From: Tropicimonas_B omnivorans
GTDB taxonomy: Bacteria; Pseudomonadota; Alphaproteobacteria; Rhodobacterales; Rhodobacteraceae
Reading direction: 5' to 3'
Assembly: GCF_031846565.1 (NCBI RefSeq)
Contig: NZ_JAVRHL010000003.1
Location: 62,001-126,000 of the forward strand
DNA length: 64,000 nucleotides
Position 1 is the stretch's first letter, and each line of letters starts with the position of its first letter. This document shows, in pieces, positions 52,604 through 62,404 of the stretch. The notes beneath the pieces were generated by a model. The model made no database searches. It worked only from the letters and a program-made list of their open reading frames with translations, and was not told where the DNA came from. The position numbers and the translations under genes were made by a program.

Positions 52604-53062
52604 ATGGAAACAAACGCGATCACCCCCTTCACACCCCTGGCCTCGCTCGGGGGCGGGGTGATGATCGGGCTTTCGGCGGTCATGGTCATGGCGCTGTTCG
52701 GCCGGATCGCGGGGATCGCCGGGATCACGCGTGGCACGCTCGGGGCGATCCTTCCGGGGGCAGGGGGACGGGACGGCCGCGACTGGCGCGCGACGTTCCT
52801 CCTGGGGCTTCTCGCGGCGCCGGTCCTCGTGACAGTCGCTGGCGGTGGGGTGCCGCAGACGGTGCCGGAGGCTCCCCTTCCGATGATCCTCGCGGGCCTT
52901 CTCGTCGGGGTCGGAACGGCGCTCGGATCGGGCTGCACGTCCGGACACGGCGTCTGCGGGCTGGCGCGGCTCTCGCGGCGGTCCTTCGCGGCGGTGGGAA
53001 CGTTCATGGTGGTCGCCTTCGCCACGGTCTTCGTCCTCCGCCACGCCCTGGGAGCCGCGTGA
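52604..53062 (+). CDS. pmpA: YeeE/YedE-family sulfur transporter subunit PmpA
   Basis: A 152-residue membrane protein with about four to five helices. The motif VGTALGSGCTSGHGVCGLARLS near residues 102-123 contains the conserved cysteines and GCTSGHG of YeeE/YedE proteins, which take up thiosulfate or related sulfur compounds. It pairs with PmpB, whose start overlaps its stop (TGATG). Regulation by the divergent persulfide sensor is expected. Confidence 0.9.
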   Translation: METNAITPFTPLASLGGGVMIGLSAVMVMALFGRIAGIAGITRGTLGAILPGAGGRDGRDWRATFLLGLLAAPVLVTVAGGGVPQTVPEAPLPMILAGLLVGVGTALGSGCTSGHGVCGLARLSRRSFAAVGTFMVVAFATVFVLRHALGAA

Positions 53063-53499
53063 TGCGGCCCGTCTTCGGGTTCATCGCGGGCCTCCTCTTC
53101 GGCCTTGGATTGATCGTTTCGGGCATGGCGGACCCGGCCAAGGTCCTCAACTTCCTCGATCTCTTCGGCACGTGGGACCCGTCCCTCGCCTTCGTCATGG
53201 GCGGAGCGACGACGACCGCCTTCATCGGCTACCGCCTCGTCCTGCGACGGCCGTCGCCTGTCCTCGGCACTGAGTACGACATCCCCGCCACAAGCGGCAT
53301 CGACCGCAACCTGATCGCGGGCTCCGCGCTCTTCGGGCTCGGCTGGGGGATCGGCGGTTTCTGTCCCGGTCCCGCCCTCACCGCGCTGCCGCTCGGCGCG
53401 CCCGGCACGCTCCTCTTCGTGCCCGCCATGCTGATCGGCCTGTGGCTCGGCGCGCGGGCGGGCACTCTCTCCTTCTCGTCACGAAAGACCGAACCATGA
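53062..53499 (+). CDS. pmpB: YeeE/YedE-family sulfur transporter subunit PmpB
   Basis: A 145-residue membrane protein homologous to the second half of YeeE. GLIVSGMADPAKVLNFLDLFGTWD and GWGIGGFCPGPALTALPLG carry the typical conserved segments, the latter with the active cysteine. It overlaps pmpA upstream (TGATG) and the persulfide dioxygenase downstream (ATGA). Together PmpAB probably moves a reduced sulfur compound across the inner membrane. Confidence 0.9.
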   Translation: MRPVFGFIAGLLFGLGLIVSGMADPAKVLNFLDLFGTWDPSLAFVMGGATTTAFIGYRLVLRRPSPVLGTEYDIPATSGIDRNLIAGSALFGLGWGIGGFCPGPALTALPLGAPGTLLFVPAMLIGLWLGARAGTLSFSSRKTEP

Positions 53500-54410
53500 C
53501 CTCTCCCCTCAAAGAGCGTATCGTCCGGCATTCGCCGAGCCGCGGGGCGGGCAGCCCCGATGTCTGGGGGATCTACGAGCCCGATACCGGGTCGATCCAG
53601 TATGTCTGCGCCGATCCCGCGACGAAGGACGCGGCCCTGATCGACATCGTCTGGAACCTCGATCCCAAGCATTACCGCTTCTCCACCGAGAGCCTCGACC
53701 AGGTGCTTGCGCTGGCCCGCCGGGAGGGGCTGAACGTCATTTGGGTGCTCGACACGCACCCCCATGCCGATCACGTCACGGCCTCCGCGATTGCGGGCAA
53801 ACGGACTGGAGCGCCGACCGGGATCGGTGCCCTCGTCCCCCGGATCGCCACGATCTGGGAGGGCATCTACAACATGCCCGGCGCGTTCGACGTCACCCGG
53901 GACTACGACCGGCTCTTCGCCGAGGGAGAGAGGATCCCGCTGGGCCAGCTCGAGATGCAGGTGATGCTCTCGCCCGGCCATACGCTCGGCTCGATCAGCT
54001 ATGTCTGCGGGGACGCGGCGTTCACGCATGACACTCTGATGCAGCCGGACGTAGGGACCTCCCGCGCCGATTTTCCGGGCGGCACGACGGAGGAGCTCTG
54101 GGACTCGATCCAGGCGATCCTCGCCCTGCCGCCGCAGACGCGCTGCTTCGTCGGCCACGATTACGGCACCTCCGAGCGGCGGGAGCCGGAATGGGAGGCG
54201 ACGGTCGCGGAGCACAAGGCGCGCAATCCGCATGTGAAGGACGGCACGAAGAGGCAGGACTACATCGACCGGCGAGACGCGCGCGATGCCACGCTGGCGC
54301 TGCCCAACCGGATCTTCGCTGCGCTCCAGATCAACCTGCGCGGCGGTCGCCTGCCGGAGCCGGAGGCGGACGGGACGTCCTACCTCAAGATCCCCGTGAA
54401 CAAGTTCTGA
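53496..54410 (+). CDS. persulfide dioxygenase-type MBL-fold protein (Blh/ETHE1 group)
   Basis: A 304-residue metallo-beta-lactamase-fold protein with an intact metal site: DTHPHADHVTAS (HxHxDH), SPGHTLGSISY and GHDYG. The Blh group in BigR and SqrR regulons oxidises glutathione persulfide to sulfite. The C-terminal RRDARDATLALPNRIFAALQINLRGG is typical of this group. Its start overlaps pmpB (ATGA). Sulfite made here could leave through, or be matched by, the adjacent SulP transporter. Confidence 0.88.
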   Translation: MTSPLKERIVRHSPSRGAGSPDVWGIYEPDTGSIQYVCADPATKDAALIDIVWNLDPKHYRFSTESLDQVLALARREGLNVIWVLDTHPHADHVTASAIAGKRTGAPTGIGALVPRIATIWEGIYNMPGAFDVTRDYDRLFAEGERIPLGQLEMQVMLSPGHTLGSISYVCGDAAFTHDTLMQPDVGTSRADFPGGTTEELWDSIQAILALPPQTRCFVGHDYGTSERREPEWEATVAEHKARNPHVKDGTKRQDYIDRRDARDATLALPNRIFAALQINLRGGRLPEPEADGTSYLKIPVNKF

Positions 54411-54417
54411 TCCCCGG

Positions 54418-56208
54418 ATGAGCCTCGAGAGGTACCTGCCCGTGTTCGACTGGGGCCGCCGCTACGACCGCGCGGCCCTGACCGGCGATCTCGTGGCCGC
54501 GGTGATCGTCACGATCATGCTGATCCCGCAATCGCTGGCCTATGCCATGCTCGCGGGATTGCCGCCGGTGGCGGGCCTTTACGCCTCGATCCTGCCGCTG
54601 GCGCTCTACGCGATCTTCGGCACGTCGCGCTCCCTCGCGGTCGGGCCGGTCGCGGTGATCTCGCTTCTGACGGCGAGCGCTGCGGGGGCCGTCGCGGTGC
54701 CCGGAAGCGCGGCCTATATCGAGGCGACGGTGGCGCTGGCGCTCCTGTCGGGCGCAATCCTTCTGGCGATGGGGCTCTTTCGTCTCGGGTTTCTCGCGAA
54801 CCTGCTGTCGCATCCGGTGATCTCGGGGTTCATAACAGCGTCCGGTCTTCTCATCGCGGCATCGCAGGTGCGCCATGTCCTCGGCGTCTCCGCCGGTGGC
54901 GGGACATTCCCCGAAACGATCCAAGCGCTTCTCGTGGCCTTGCCGGAAACGAACTGGCCCACGCTCGTCATCGGCGGGGCGACGATCGGCTTTCTCTTCT
55001 ACGCGCGGTCGCGCCTGCCCTACGTGCTGAGGCGGGCCGGAATGCCGGAGCGGCGTGCGGCGCTCCTCGCTCGGACGGCGCCGGTGGTGGCTGTGGTCCT
55101 GTCGATCCTCGCGGTGATCCTCCTGGGCCTTGCCGGTCGGGGCGTCGCGGTCGTGGGGGACGTGCCGCGGGGCTTGCCGCCCCTGTCCCTGCCGGGGGCA
55201 GACCTTGCGCTCTGGGCGCGCCTTCTGCCGGCGGCGTTCCTCATCTCCGTGGTGGGGTTCGTCGAGTCGGTCTCCGTCGCCCAGACGCTGGCGGCGAAGA
55301 AGCGCCAGTCGATCCGGCCCGACCAGGAGCTGATCGGCATCGGCATGGCGAACCTCGCCGCGGCGGTCTCGGCCGGCTACCCCGTCACGGGCGGCTTCGC
55401 GCGCTCGGTCGTGAACCACGATGCGGGGGCCGAGACGCCGGCCGCCGGCGCCTATACCGCCATCGGCATCGCCCTGGCCTCGCTTTTCCTGACGCCGCTC
55501 CTGCGGAACCTGCCCGTCGCCGTCCTCGCCGCGACGATCATCGTGGCGGTGCTGTCGCTCGTCGATTTCGGCGCCCTCCTGCGGACCTGGCGCTATTCCC
55601 GGATCGACTTCATCGCCATGGCCGGTACGATTCTCGTGACGCTCGGGGTCGGTGTGGAGGCAGGGATCCTCGCCGGCGTCTCGCTCTCGCTTCTCCTGCA
55701 TCTCTGGCGCGGCTCCCGGCCGCACGTGGCGGAGATCGGGCAGGTGCCCGGGACGCGGCATTTCCGCAATCGCCTGAGGCACGACGTGGCGATGGACCCG
55801 TCCGTCCTGTCGCTCAGGATCGACAGTTCGATCTGGTTCGGCAATGCGCGGGCGGTGGAGGACGTCCTGCAGGATGCGGTGGCGGGGCGCCACAGGCTGC
55901 GGCACCTCGTCCTGAACTGCGCCGCGGTGAACAGCGTCGACGCCAGTGCGCTCGAAAGCCTGGAGCGGTCGCGCGCGCGGCTTGCGGATCAGGGGATCGC
56001 GCTGCATCTGTCCGAAGTGAAGGGGCCGGTGATGGATCGGCTCGCGCGCACCGATTTCATCGAGCACCTGGGCGGAACGGTGTTCCTGTCCCACCACGAG
56101 GCGATGACGGCACTGGCGCCCGACATGACGGCTCTCGCCGATGCCGCGCCCCGACCGGTCATCGACGCGCGCCGCCCCTCGCCGGAGCGCCCTGCGCTGC
56201 CGGACTGA
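54418..56208 (+). CDS. SulP-family anion transporter with STAS domain
   Basis: A 596-residue inorganic anion transporter. The membrane domain (about residues 20-410) has the SulP start IPQSLAYAMLAGLPPVAGLYAS and the conserved SAGYPVTGGFARSVVN. A cytosolic STAS domain occupies about 455-565 (LVLNCAAVNSVDASALESLER). The ATG follows the dioxygenase stop by 7 bp, so it belongs to the persulfide operon. Sulfate or sulfite is the likely substrate by context; other SulP members carry bicarbonate or molybdate. Confidence 0.88.
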   Translation: MSLERYLPVFDWGRRYDRAALTGDLVAAVIVTIMLIPQSLAYAMLAGLPPVAGLYASILPLALYAIFGTSRSLAVGPVAVISLLTASAAGAVAVPGSAAYIEATVALALLSGAILLAMGLFRLGFLANLLSHPVISGFITASGLLIAASQVRHVLGVSAGGGTFPETIQALLVALPETNWPTLVIGGATIGFLFYARSRLPYVLRRAGMPERRAALLARTAPVVAVVLSILAVILLGLAGRGVAVVGDVPRGLPPLSLPGADLALWARLLPAAFLISVVGFVESVSVAQTLAAKKRQSIRPDQELIGIGMANLAAAVSAGYPVTGGFARSVVNHDAGAETPAAGAYTAIGIALASLFLTPLLRNLPVAVLAATIIVAVLSLVDFGALLRTWRYSRIDFIAMAGTILVTLGVGVEAGILAGVSLSLLLHLWRGSRPHVAEIGQVPGTRHFRNRLRHDVAMDPSVLSLRIDSSIWFGNARAVEDVLQDAVAGRHRLRHLVLNCAAVNSVDASALESLERSRARLADQGIALHLSEVKGPVMDRLARTDFIEHLGGTVFLSHHEAMTALAPDMTALADAAPRPVIDARRPSPERPALPD

Positions 56209-56221
56209 CCTCTCGATCAGA

Positions 56222-56239
56222 CCCGGGCCTCGGTCCGGG
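56222..56239 (+). terminator. possible terminator hairpin after the SulP gene
   Basis: CCCGGGC pairs with GTCCGGG (one G-U wobble in RNA) around a CTCG tetraloop, 13 bp after the SulP stop. No U-tract follows. Confidence 0.4.
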
Positions 56240-56349
56240 GGAGAACCTGCGCGGGCCGCTGAGCACCAGCTGAAATTCCGGGGCCGTTAACCTCGTTGAA
56301 AGCCCTGTCGTGCGATGGCTCGGTCCGAGAACGGATGGAGGGTCGCGCT

Positions 56350-56919
56350 GTGGTCGACGTTAAGCGGACGAAACTGGACGGGGTCTTCCTCATAGCGCCG
56401 AAGCGCTTCGGGGATGTCCGGGGGTTCTTTGCCGAGACCTATCGCCGCGACGCTTTGCGCAAGGCGGGGATCGAGACGGAGTTCGTGCAGGACAATCACT
56501 CGCTCTCCCACGCCGCCGGGACGGTCAGGGGGCTGCATTACCAGTCGCCCCCCCATGCGCAGGCCAAGCTCGTGCGCTGCGGCAGGGGACGCCTGTTCGA
56601 CGTCGCCGTCGACGCGCGGGCCGGCTCGCCGAGCTACGGGCACTGGGTCGGGTATGAGCTGTCCTTCGAGAACGGACGGCAATTGTTCATTCCGGAGGGC
56701 TTCCTGCACGGCTTCATGTCGCTCGAGGACGATACCGAGATCGTCTACAAGTGCTCCGACCACTACGCGCCGGACTGCGATGGCACGGTGCACTGGCAAA
56801 GCTGCGGGATCGAATGGCCGAAGACGGGCCTGGCGCCGCTTCTGTCGGAAAAGGATGCGGCAGCCGTTCGGTTCAGCGCCTTCGAATCGCCGTTCGTCCA
56901 CGCGGGAGTTCCGGCATGA
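56350..56919 (+). CDS. rfbC: dTDP-4-dehydrorhamnose 3,5-epimerase
   Basis: A 189-residue cupin-fold epimerase for dTDP-L-rhamnose synthesis. VRGLHYQSPPHAQAKLVRC supplies the catalytic His region, FIPEGFLHGFMSLED and YKCSDHYAPDCDG the substrate and Tyr/Asp region. The GTG start at 56350 is chosen because GGAGGG lies 7 bases upstream and the length then matches the family; an ATG at 56335 is possible. The stop overlaps rfbB (ATGA). Confidence 0.92.
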   Translation: MVDVKRTKLDGVFLIAPKRFGDVRGFFAETYRRDALRKAGIETEFVQDNHSLSHAAGTVRGLHYQSPPHAQAKLVRCGRGRLFDVAVDARAGSPSYGHWVGYELSFENGRQLFIPEGFLHGFMSLEDDTEIVYKCSDHYAPDCDGTVHWQSCGIEWPKTGLAPLLSEKDAAAVRFSAFESPFVHAGVPA

Positions 56920-57956
56920 GGATCCTGATCACGGGCGGTGCGGGCTTCATCGGATCCGCGGTCGTGCGCCTCGCCGTCGCCCGCGGACATGAGGTGGTGA
57001 ACGTGGATGCGATGACCTACGCGGCCTGCGAAGCGAATACGGGCCGTGCCGCAGAAACCGGGCGCTACACGCTGGAGCGCGCCGATATCAGGGATCGCGG
57101 ACGCCTCGATGCGATCTTCGCGGAGCATAGCCCGGACGCGGTGATGCACCTCGCGGCCGAAAGCCATGTCGACCGCTCCATCGACGGGCCGGGCGCGTTC
57201 GTCGAGACGAACGTGATGGGCACCTTTCACCTCCTCGAGGCCGCCCGCACCCACTGGACCCAGCGGGGCAGGCCGGACGGCTTCCGGTTCCACCACATCT
57301 CGACCGACGAGGTCTTCGGCTCCCTCGGCGCCACGGGGGCGTTCACCGAAGACACCCGCTACGACCCGCGATCGCCCTATTCGGCGACCAAGGCGGCGTC
57401 GGACCATCTGGTGCGCGCATGGCACGAGACCTACGGCCTGCCCATGGTTCTGACCAATTGCTCGAACAATTACGGTCCCTTCCAGTTTCCCGACAAGCTG
57501 ATCCCCGTCGTGATCCTCAAGGCGCTGGCAGGGGAGGCGATTCCGGTCTACGGCGCCGGACGGAACGTAAGGGACTGGCTGCACGTGGAGGATCACGCCG
57601 ACGCGCTCCTCGAGGTGCTGAACGAGGGGCAGGACGGACGAAGCTACGCGATCGGCGGCGAGAACGAGGCCCGCAATATCGACCTCGTCCACACGATCTG
57701 CGCCATCCTCGACGAGGAGCGCCCCGCCTGGGCGCCGCATTCCTCCCTGATCCGGTTCGTGGAGGACCGTCCCGGCCACGATGCCCGCTACGCGATCGAT
57801 CCCGCCCGGATCCGCGAGGAACTCGGCTGGCGGCCGTCCATCTCTCTTGCGGAGGGGCTGCGGCAGACGGTGCGGTGGTACATCGTGAACAAGGACTGGT
57901 GGCGTCCGCTCATGACGAGGAGCGGGGCAGGGGAGCGGATGGGGATGGCGGCATGA
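56916..57956 (+). CDS. rfbB: dTDP-glucose 4,6-dehydratase
   Basis: A 346-residue NAD-dependent short-chain dehydratase. TGGAGFIGSAVVRLAV is the nucleotide loop, HISTDEVFGSLG gives the catalytic Asp-Glu, and YSATKAASDHLV the YxxxK pair. NCSNNYGPFQFPDKLIP completes the family signature. It overlaps rfbC upstream and rfbD downstream by ATGA. It makes dTDP-4-keto-6-deoxyglucose for RfbC. Confidence 0.95.
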   Translation: MRILITGGAGFIGSAVVRLAVARGHEVVNVDAMTYAACEANTGRAAETGRYTLERADIRDRGRLDAIFAEHSPDAVMHLAAESHVDRSIDGPGAFVETNVMGTFHLLEAARTHWTQRGRPDGFRFHHISTDEVFGSLGATGAFTEDTRYDPRSPYSATKAASDHLVRAWHETYGLPMVLTNCSNNYGPFQFPDKLIPVVILKALAGEAIPVYGAGRNVRDWLHVEDHADALLEVLNEGQDGRSYAIGGENEARNIDLVHTICAILDEERPAWAPHSSLIRFVEDRPGHDARYAIDPARIREELGWRPSISLAEGLRQTVRWYIVNKDWWRPLMTRSGAGERMGMAA

Positions 57957-58810
57957 TCCTCGTCTTCGGCAAGTCGGGACAACTCGCCCGTGAAATTGCC
58001 CGCCGCGCGCCGGATGCCCTCTGTCTCGGCCGCGAGGATGCCGACCTGACGCGCCCCGAGGGCTGCGCGCGGCTGATCCGGTATCATCGGCCGACCGCCG
58101 TCATCAACGCCGCCGCCTATACGGCCGTCGACCGCGCCGAGAGCGACGAGGACACGGCCCGCCGCATCAACGCGGACGCCCCCGCCGCCCTGGCCCGCGC
58201 CTCCGCCGACGTGGGCTGCCCCTTCGTTCACGTCTCCACCGATTATGTCTTCGCAGGAGACGGCGAGACGCCGTTTTCGCCGGAGGACGGGACCGCCCCG
58301 CTCGGCGCCTACGGCCGCACCAAGCTCGCCGGCGAAGAGGGCGTCCGGGCGGCCGGCGGGGTCCACGCGATCCTGCGCACGAGCTGGGTCTTCAGCGCTC
58401 ATGGCGGCAACTTCGTCGCCTCCATGCTGCGCCTGTCCGCAACGCGGGACATGCTCTCCATCGTCGGCGATCAGATCGGCGGGCCGACCCCGGCCGGCGC
58501 CATCGCCGAGGCCTGCCTGACCATCGCATCCCGGCTCGCGCGCGATCCGTCCCTCGCCGGAACCTATCATTTCAGCGGCGCACCCGATGTAAGCTGGGCC
58601 GGCTTCGCCGAAGAGATCTTCCGCCAGTCGGGGCGGTCCACGACCGTCACGCCGATCCCGTCATCGCAATATCCCACGCCGGCGCGGCGTCCGATGAACT
58701 CCCGGCTCGACTGCGGCACACTCCATCGCTTCGGCCTCGAGCGGCCGGACTGGGCGTCGGCGCTGCGCGAGGTCCTGTCGGAGATGTCCGAGCGGTCCGA
58801 GTGGGCCTGA
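57953..58810 (+). CDS. rfbD: dTDP-4-dehydrorhamnose reductase
   Basis: A 285-residue NAD(P)H-dependent reductase that completes dTDP-L-rhamnose. It has VFGKSGQLAREIA for the cofactor, VSTDYVFAGDGETPFSPEDG for catalysis and YGRTKLAGEEGVR for the YxxxK pair. The ATG overlaps the rfbB stop. The fourth rhamnose gene, rfbA, is not here but lies about 4.6 kb away on the other strand. Confidence 0.94.
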   Translation: MILVFGKSGQLAREIARRAPDALCLGREDADLTRPEGCARLIRYHRPTAVINAAAYTAVDRAESDEDTARRINADAPAALARASADVGCPFVHVSTDYVFAGDGETPFSPEDGTAPLGAYGRTKLAGEEGVRAAGGVHAILRTSWVFSAHGGNFVASMLRLSATRDMLSIVGDQIGGPTPAGAIAEACLTIASRLARDPSLAGTYHFSGAPDVSWAGFAEEIFRQSGRSTTVTPIPSSQYPTPARRPMNSRLDCGTLHRFGLERPDWASALREVLSEMSERSEWA

Positions 58811-58903
58811 GGATCGGAGATGCCAGCGGACGAATAGGTGTTTGACCGCGGGCAGGTCCGCCCCGATCATGTCGCCTGACCAAAGCGGACAGGAGCGTGA
58901 CCG

Positions 58904-61900
58904 ATGGCCCTCGACACCGACCTGAGACTTCCGGGGCGAGACGCGATCCGCGCCGCCCACCTCAAGAGCGAAGCGGATGTCCTGGCCGATCTCGCGGCGC
59001 GGGACCCGGTCCCGTCCGACCTGCTCGCCCGGGCCGGGACCCGCGCCGCTGACCTCGTCCGCAAGGTCCGCTCGGACGGCGATCCGGGCCTGATGGAGGC
59101 GATGCTCGCCGAATACGGCCTCTCGACGCAGGAGGGCGTGGCCCTCATGTGCCTCGCCGAGGCGCTTTTGCGGGTGCCCGACTCGCCCACCATGGACGCG
59201 CTCATCGAGGACAAGATCGCGCCGTCCGAATGGGGCACGCATCTTGGTCGTTCCTCCTCCTCGCTCGTCAACGCGTCGACTTGGGCGCTGATGCTCACCG
59301 GACGTATCCTCAAGGAAGATGACGGCGGCGGGATCGCAGGCACCCTCCGCGGCGCCGTGAGGCGGCTGGGTGAACCCGCCATCTCGAGAGCGGCGCGGCA
59401 GGCGATGCGCGTGATGGGCGCTCAGTTCGTCCTCGGCCGGGACATGGGCGAAGCCCTCTCCCGCGCGAAATCGCAGCAGCGGCAAGGCTATACGCACAGC
59501 TTCGACATGCTCGGCGAGGCCGCGATGACGCAAGGGGACGCCGATGCCTATTTCGCGTCCTACAAGTCCGCCATCGAGCGGATCGCCGGCGCCGCGAAGG
59601 GGCGCGGTCCGACCAAGGATCCGGGCATCTCGATCAAGCTCTCCGCGCTTCACCCGCGCTTCGAGGAAACCCACCGGGAGGCTGCCGTCGCCGCGCTCGT
59701 TCCCCGCGTTGCGGAGCTTGCCGGAGATGCCGCGAAAGCCGGGATCGGCCTCAATATCGACGCTGAGGAATCGGGGCGCCTCGAGATGACGCTGGACGTC
59801 TTCGGCGCGCTGCTGCGCGATCCGGCCCTGTCGGGGTGGGATGGGCTTGGCTTCGTGGCTCAAGCCTACGGTCTCCGCGCCGGCCCCGCCATCGACTGGC
59901 TGCACGATGCGGCCGAAGCGGCCGGGCGTCGGATCTGCGTGCGTCTGGTGAAGGGGGCCTACTGGGATACCGAAATCAAGCGGGCGCAGGAGCTCGGACT
60001 GGACACGTTCCCGGTCTTCACCCGCAAGCCGGCCAGCGACGTCTCCTGGCTGCGCTGTGCCCATCGGCTGCTTGAGGCACGTGACCGGATCTACCCGCAA
60101 TTCGCCACCCACAACGCGCACTCCATCGCGACCGTGGTGGAGATGGCCGGGAACGATCGGGACGGGTTCGAATTCCAGCGGCTTCATGGCATGGGCAGCG
60201 CCATTCACGATGCGGTCATGGCGCGCGAGGGGACGCGATGCCGCATCTACGCGCCGGTCGGGGCGCACCGCGATCTGCTCGCCTATCTCGTTCGGCGCCT
60301 TCTGGAGAATGGCGCGAACAGCTCCTTCGTGAACCAGCTTACCGACGAGTCCGTCGCTCCGGAGAAGGTCGCGGCGGATCCCTTTGCCGCTGTCGAGGCG
60401 GCCGGCGAGAACCGCGCCGTGGTTCGGCCCGCTGACATCTACGCTCCGGATCGCAGGGCGGCCATGGGATGGGACCTCGACGACCGGGCCGCGCTGCACG
60501 CTCTGGAGACCGCCGTGGCAGAGGCGGAGGCCGAGCCCGAGGCGGGCCCGCGTCTGGCGATCGAGCCACTGGGCGGGCCCGCCCCGATCAACATCGCAAA
60601 CCCCTCGACAGGCGCCCGCGTCGGGTCCGTGCGCGAAGCGACCCCTGAGGAGGCGACGGCCGCATTCGAGGCCGCCACTGTTTGGGACGCTCCGGCGGAG
60701 CGCCGCGCCGAGGTGCTTGTCAGAGCGTCAGACCTGATGGAGGCGCGGGCGGCGGAGATCTTCGATCTGCTCGCGCGCGAGGCCGGAAAGACACGCGCCG
60801 ACGCGGTCGCCGAGCTGCGCGAGGCGGTCGATTTCCTGCGCTACTACGCTCGTCGAGGAACCGAACTCGCGGGTCCCCCGCGGGGCCGGATCGTCTGCAT
60901 CAGCCCGTGGAACTTCCCGCTTGCGATCTTCACCGGCCAGATCGCCGGGGCGCTCGCTGCCGGCAATGCGGTTCTCGCAAAGCCCGCCGAAGCGACGCCG
61001 CTCATCGCCGCGCTCGCCGTGGACCTTCTGCACGAGGCCGGCGTGCCGCGAGGTGCGCTGCAATTCCTGCCCGGGACCGGCGCCGCGCTGGGCGTGCCCC
61101 TGGTGTCCGATCCGCGGGTGGACGGTGTGCTCTTCACCGGCTCGACGGGAACGGCCCAATCGATCGGCCGGGCGCTCGCCGCCCATGCCGCCCCGACGTC
61201 GCCACTCGTCGCGGAAACCGGCGGGCTGAACGCGATGGTGGTCGATTCGACCGCGCTGCACGAGCAGGCCGTTCGCGACATCATCACCTCCGCCTTCCAG
61301 TCCGCGGGCCAGCGCTGCTCCGCCTGCCGCATCCTCTACGTGCAGAGCGACGTGGCCGATGCCCTTCTCGACATGCTCTTCGGCGCGATGGATCTGCTCC
61401 GGCTCGGCGATCCGTCGGACATCCGGACCGATGTCGGGCCGGTGATCGGAGCGGACGCCAAGGCCGGGATCGAGGCCCATATCGAGGCCGCCCGCGAGGA
61501 AGGGCGCCTGCTCAAGCAAGTCGCCGCGCCGGAAGGCGGGCATTTCGTCGGGCCTGCCGTCATCGAGGTCGGCGGGATCGGGCAGCTGGAGCGGGAAGTC
61601 TTCGGCCCGGTGCTGCACGTCGCCAGGTTCAAGGCGGACGATCTCGAGCGGGTGATCGAGGATATCAACGGCGCCGGATACGGTCTGACTTTCGGACTGC
61701 ATACGCGGATCGACAACCGCGTTCAGGACGTCCTGCAGCGGATCCGGGTCGGTAACGCTTACGTCAACCGAAACCAAATCGGTGCGGTGGTCGGCTCGCA
61801 GCCCTTCGGTGGCGAGGGGCTTTCGGGAACCGGTCCGAAGGCAGGCGGGCCGTCCTATGTCGTCCGTCTCGCGGCTCCGGGTCGTCGGGCGGCGGTAGAG

Positions 61901-62404
61901 GTCGAGGGGCCGGTCGCCGACGAAGCGTCGGTTCAGGCTGCGATTGACGCCGCCCGCCCGCCGGAGGGCCGCAAGGCCGAGGTGCGGGAGATGCCGGGGC
62001 CGACCGGGGAGACCAACCGCCTGACGACGCTCGGCCGCGGAACGGTGCTCTGTCTCGGACCGGGGCGCGCGGCGTCGACGGAGCAGGCGGAGACGGCCCG
62101 CAGGGCGGGCTGCGCGGCCGTGCTCGTCACACCGGGTGCGACGGGGGCGGATGCCGTGGAGGGCAGCTTGCCCGCCGAAGCGCTCCGGCGTTTGACAAGA
62201 TTCGCCGGCGTGGCTTGCTGGAGCGAGGATGAGGCGCGGCTCCGGGCGATCCGCGTGGCGCTCGCCGGCCGGGAGGGAGCCATCCTGCCGCTCTGGACCG
62301 AAGAGGACCTGGCCGCCCGTGCCCGGCTTGAACGGCATGTCTGCATCGATACGACGGCGGCCGGCGGTAACGTCTCCCTCCTTGCGCGCGCCGGCGAGGG
62401 GTGA
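58904..62404 (+). CDS. putA: bifunctional proline dehydrogenase / glutamate semialdehyde dehydrogenase
   Basis: A 1166-residue PutA that oxidises proline to glutamate in two steps. The FAD-dependent PRODH barrel covers about residues 140-480 (KDPGISIKLSALHPRFEE, CVRLVKGAYWDTEIKRAQ, FATHNAHSIATV). The P5C dehydrogenase covers about 560-1000 with catalytic Cys805 in AGQRCSACRI. The remaining C-terminal 130 residues fit the extra ALDH-superfamily-like domain of long PutA forms. There is no N-terminal ribbon-helix-helix DNA-binding domain, so it should not repress its own gene. The start follows GGAGCGTGACCG. Confidence 0.95.
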   Translation: MALDTDLRLPGRDAIRAAHLKSEADVLADLAARDPVPSDLLARAGTRAADLVRKVRSDGDPGLMEAMLAEYGLSTQEGVALMCLAEALLRVPDSPTMDALIEDKIAPSEWGTHLGRSSSSLVNASTWALMLTGRILKEDDGGGIAGTLRGAVRRLGEPAISRAARQAMRVMGAQFVLGRDMGEALSRAKSQQRQGYTHSFDMLGEAAMTQGDADAYFASYKSAIERIAGAAKGRGPTKDPGISIKLSALHPRFEETHREAAVAALVPRVAELAGDAAKAGIGLNIDAEESGRLEMTLDVFGALLRDPALSGWDGLGFVAQAYGLRAGPAIDWLHDAAEAAGRRICVRLVKGAYWDTEIKRAQELGLDTFPVFTRKPASDVSWLRCAHRLLEARDRIYPQFATHNAHSIATVVEMAGNDRDGFEFQRLHGMGSAIHDAVMAREGTRCRIYAPVGAHRDLLAYLVRRLLENGANSSFVNQLTDESVAPEKVAADPFAAVEAAGENRAVVRPADIYAPDRRAAMGWDLDDRAALHALETAVAEAEAEPEAGPRLAIEPLGGPAPINIANPSTGARVGSVREATPEEATAAFEAATVWDAPAERRAEVLVRASDLMEARAAEIFDLLAREAGKTRADAVAELREAVDFLRYYARRGTELAGPPRGRIVCISPWNFPLAIFTGQIAGALAAGNAVLAKPAEATPLIAALAVDLLHEAGVPRGALQFLPGTGAALGVPLVSDPRVDGVLFTGSTGTAQSIGRALAAHAAPTSPLVAETGGLNAMVVDSTALHEQAVRDIITSAFQSAGQRCSACRILYVQSDVADALLDMLFGAMDLLRLGDPSDIRTDVGPVIGADAKAGIEAHIEAAREEGRLLKQVAAPEGGHFVGPAVIEVGGIGQLEREVFGPVLHVARFKADDLERVIEDINGAGYGLTFGLHTRIDNRVQDVLQRIRVGNAYVNRNQIGAVVGSQPFGGEGLSGTGPKAGGPSYVVRLAAPGRRAAVEVEGPVADEASVQAAIDAARPPEGRKAEVREMPGPTGETNRLTTLGRGTVLCLGPGRAASTEQAETARRAGCAAVLVTPGATGADAVEGSLPAEALRRLTRFAGVACWSEDEARLRAIRVALAGREGAILPLWTEEDLAARARLERHVCIDTTAAGGNVSLLARAGEG

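Noticed and set aside
54385..56097. Minus-strand open frame of 570 codons opposite the SulP gene
   Set aside because: Same antisense effect; the plus strand encodes a well-conserved SulP-STAS protein.
56296..56349. N-terminal extension of rfbC to ATG 56296 or 56335
   Set aside because: The GTG at 56350 has a perfect GGAGGG site and gives the usual family length.
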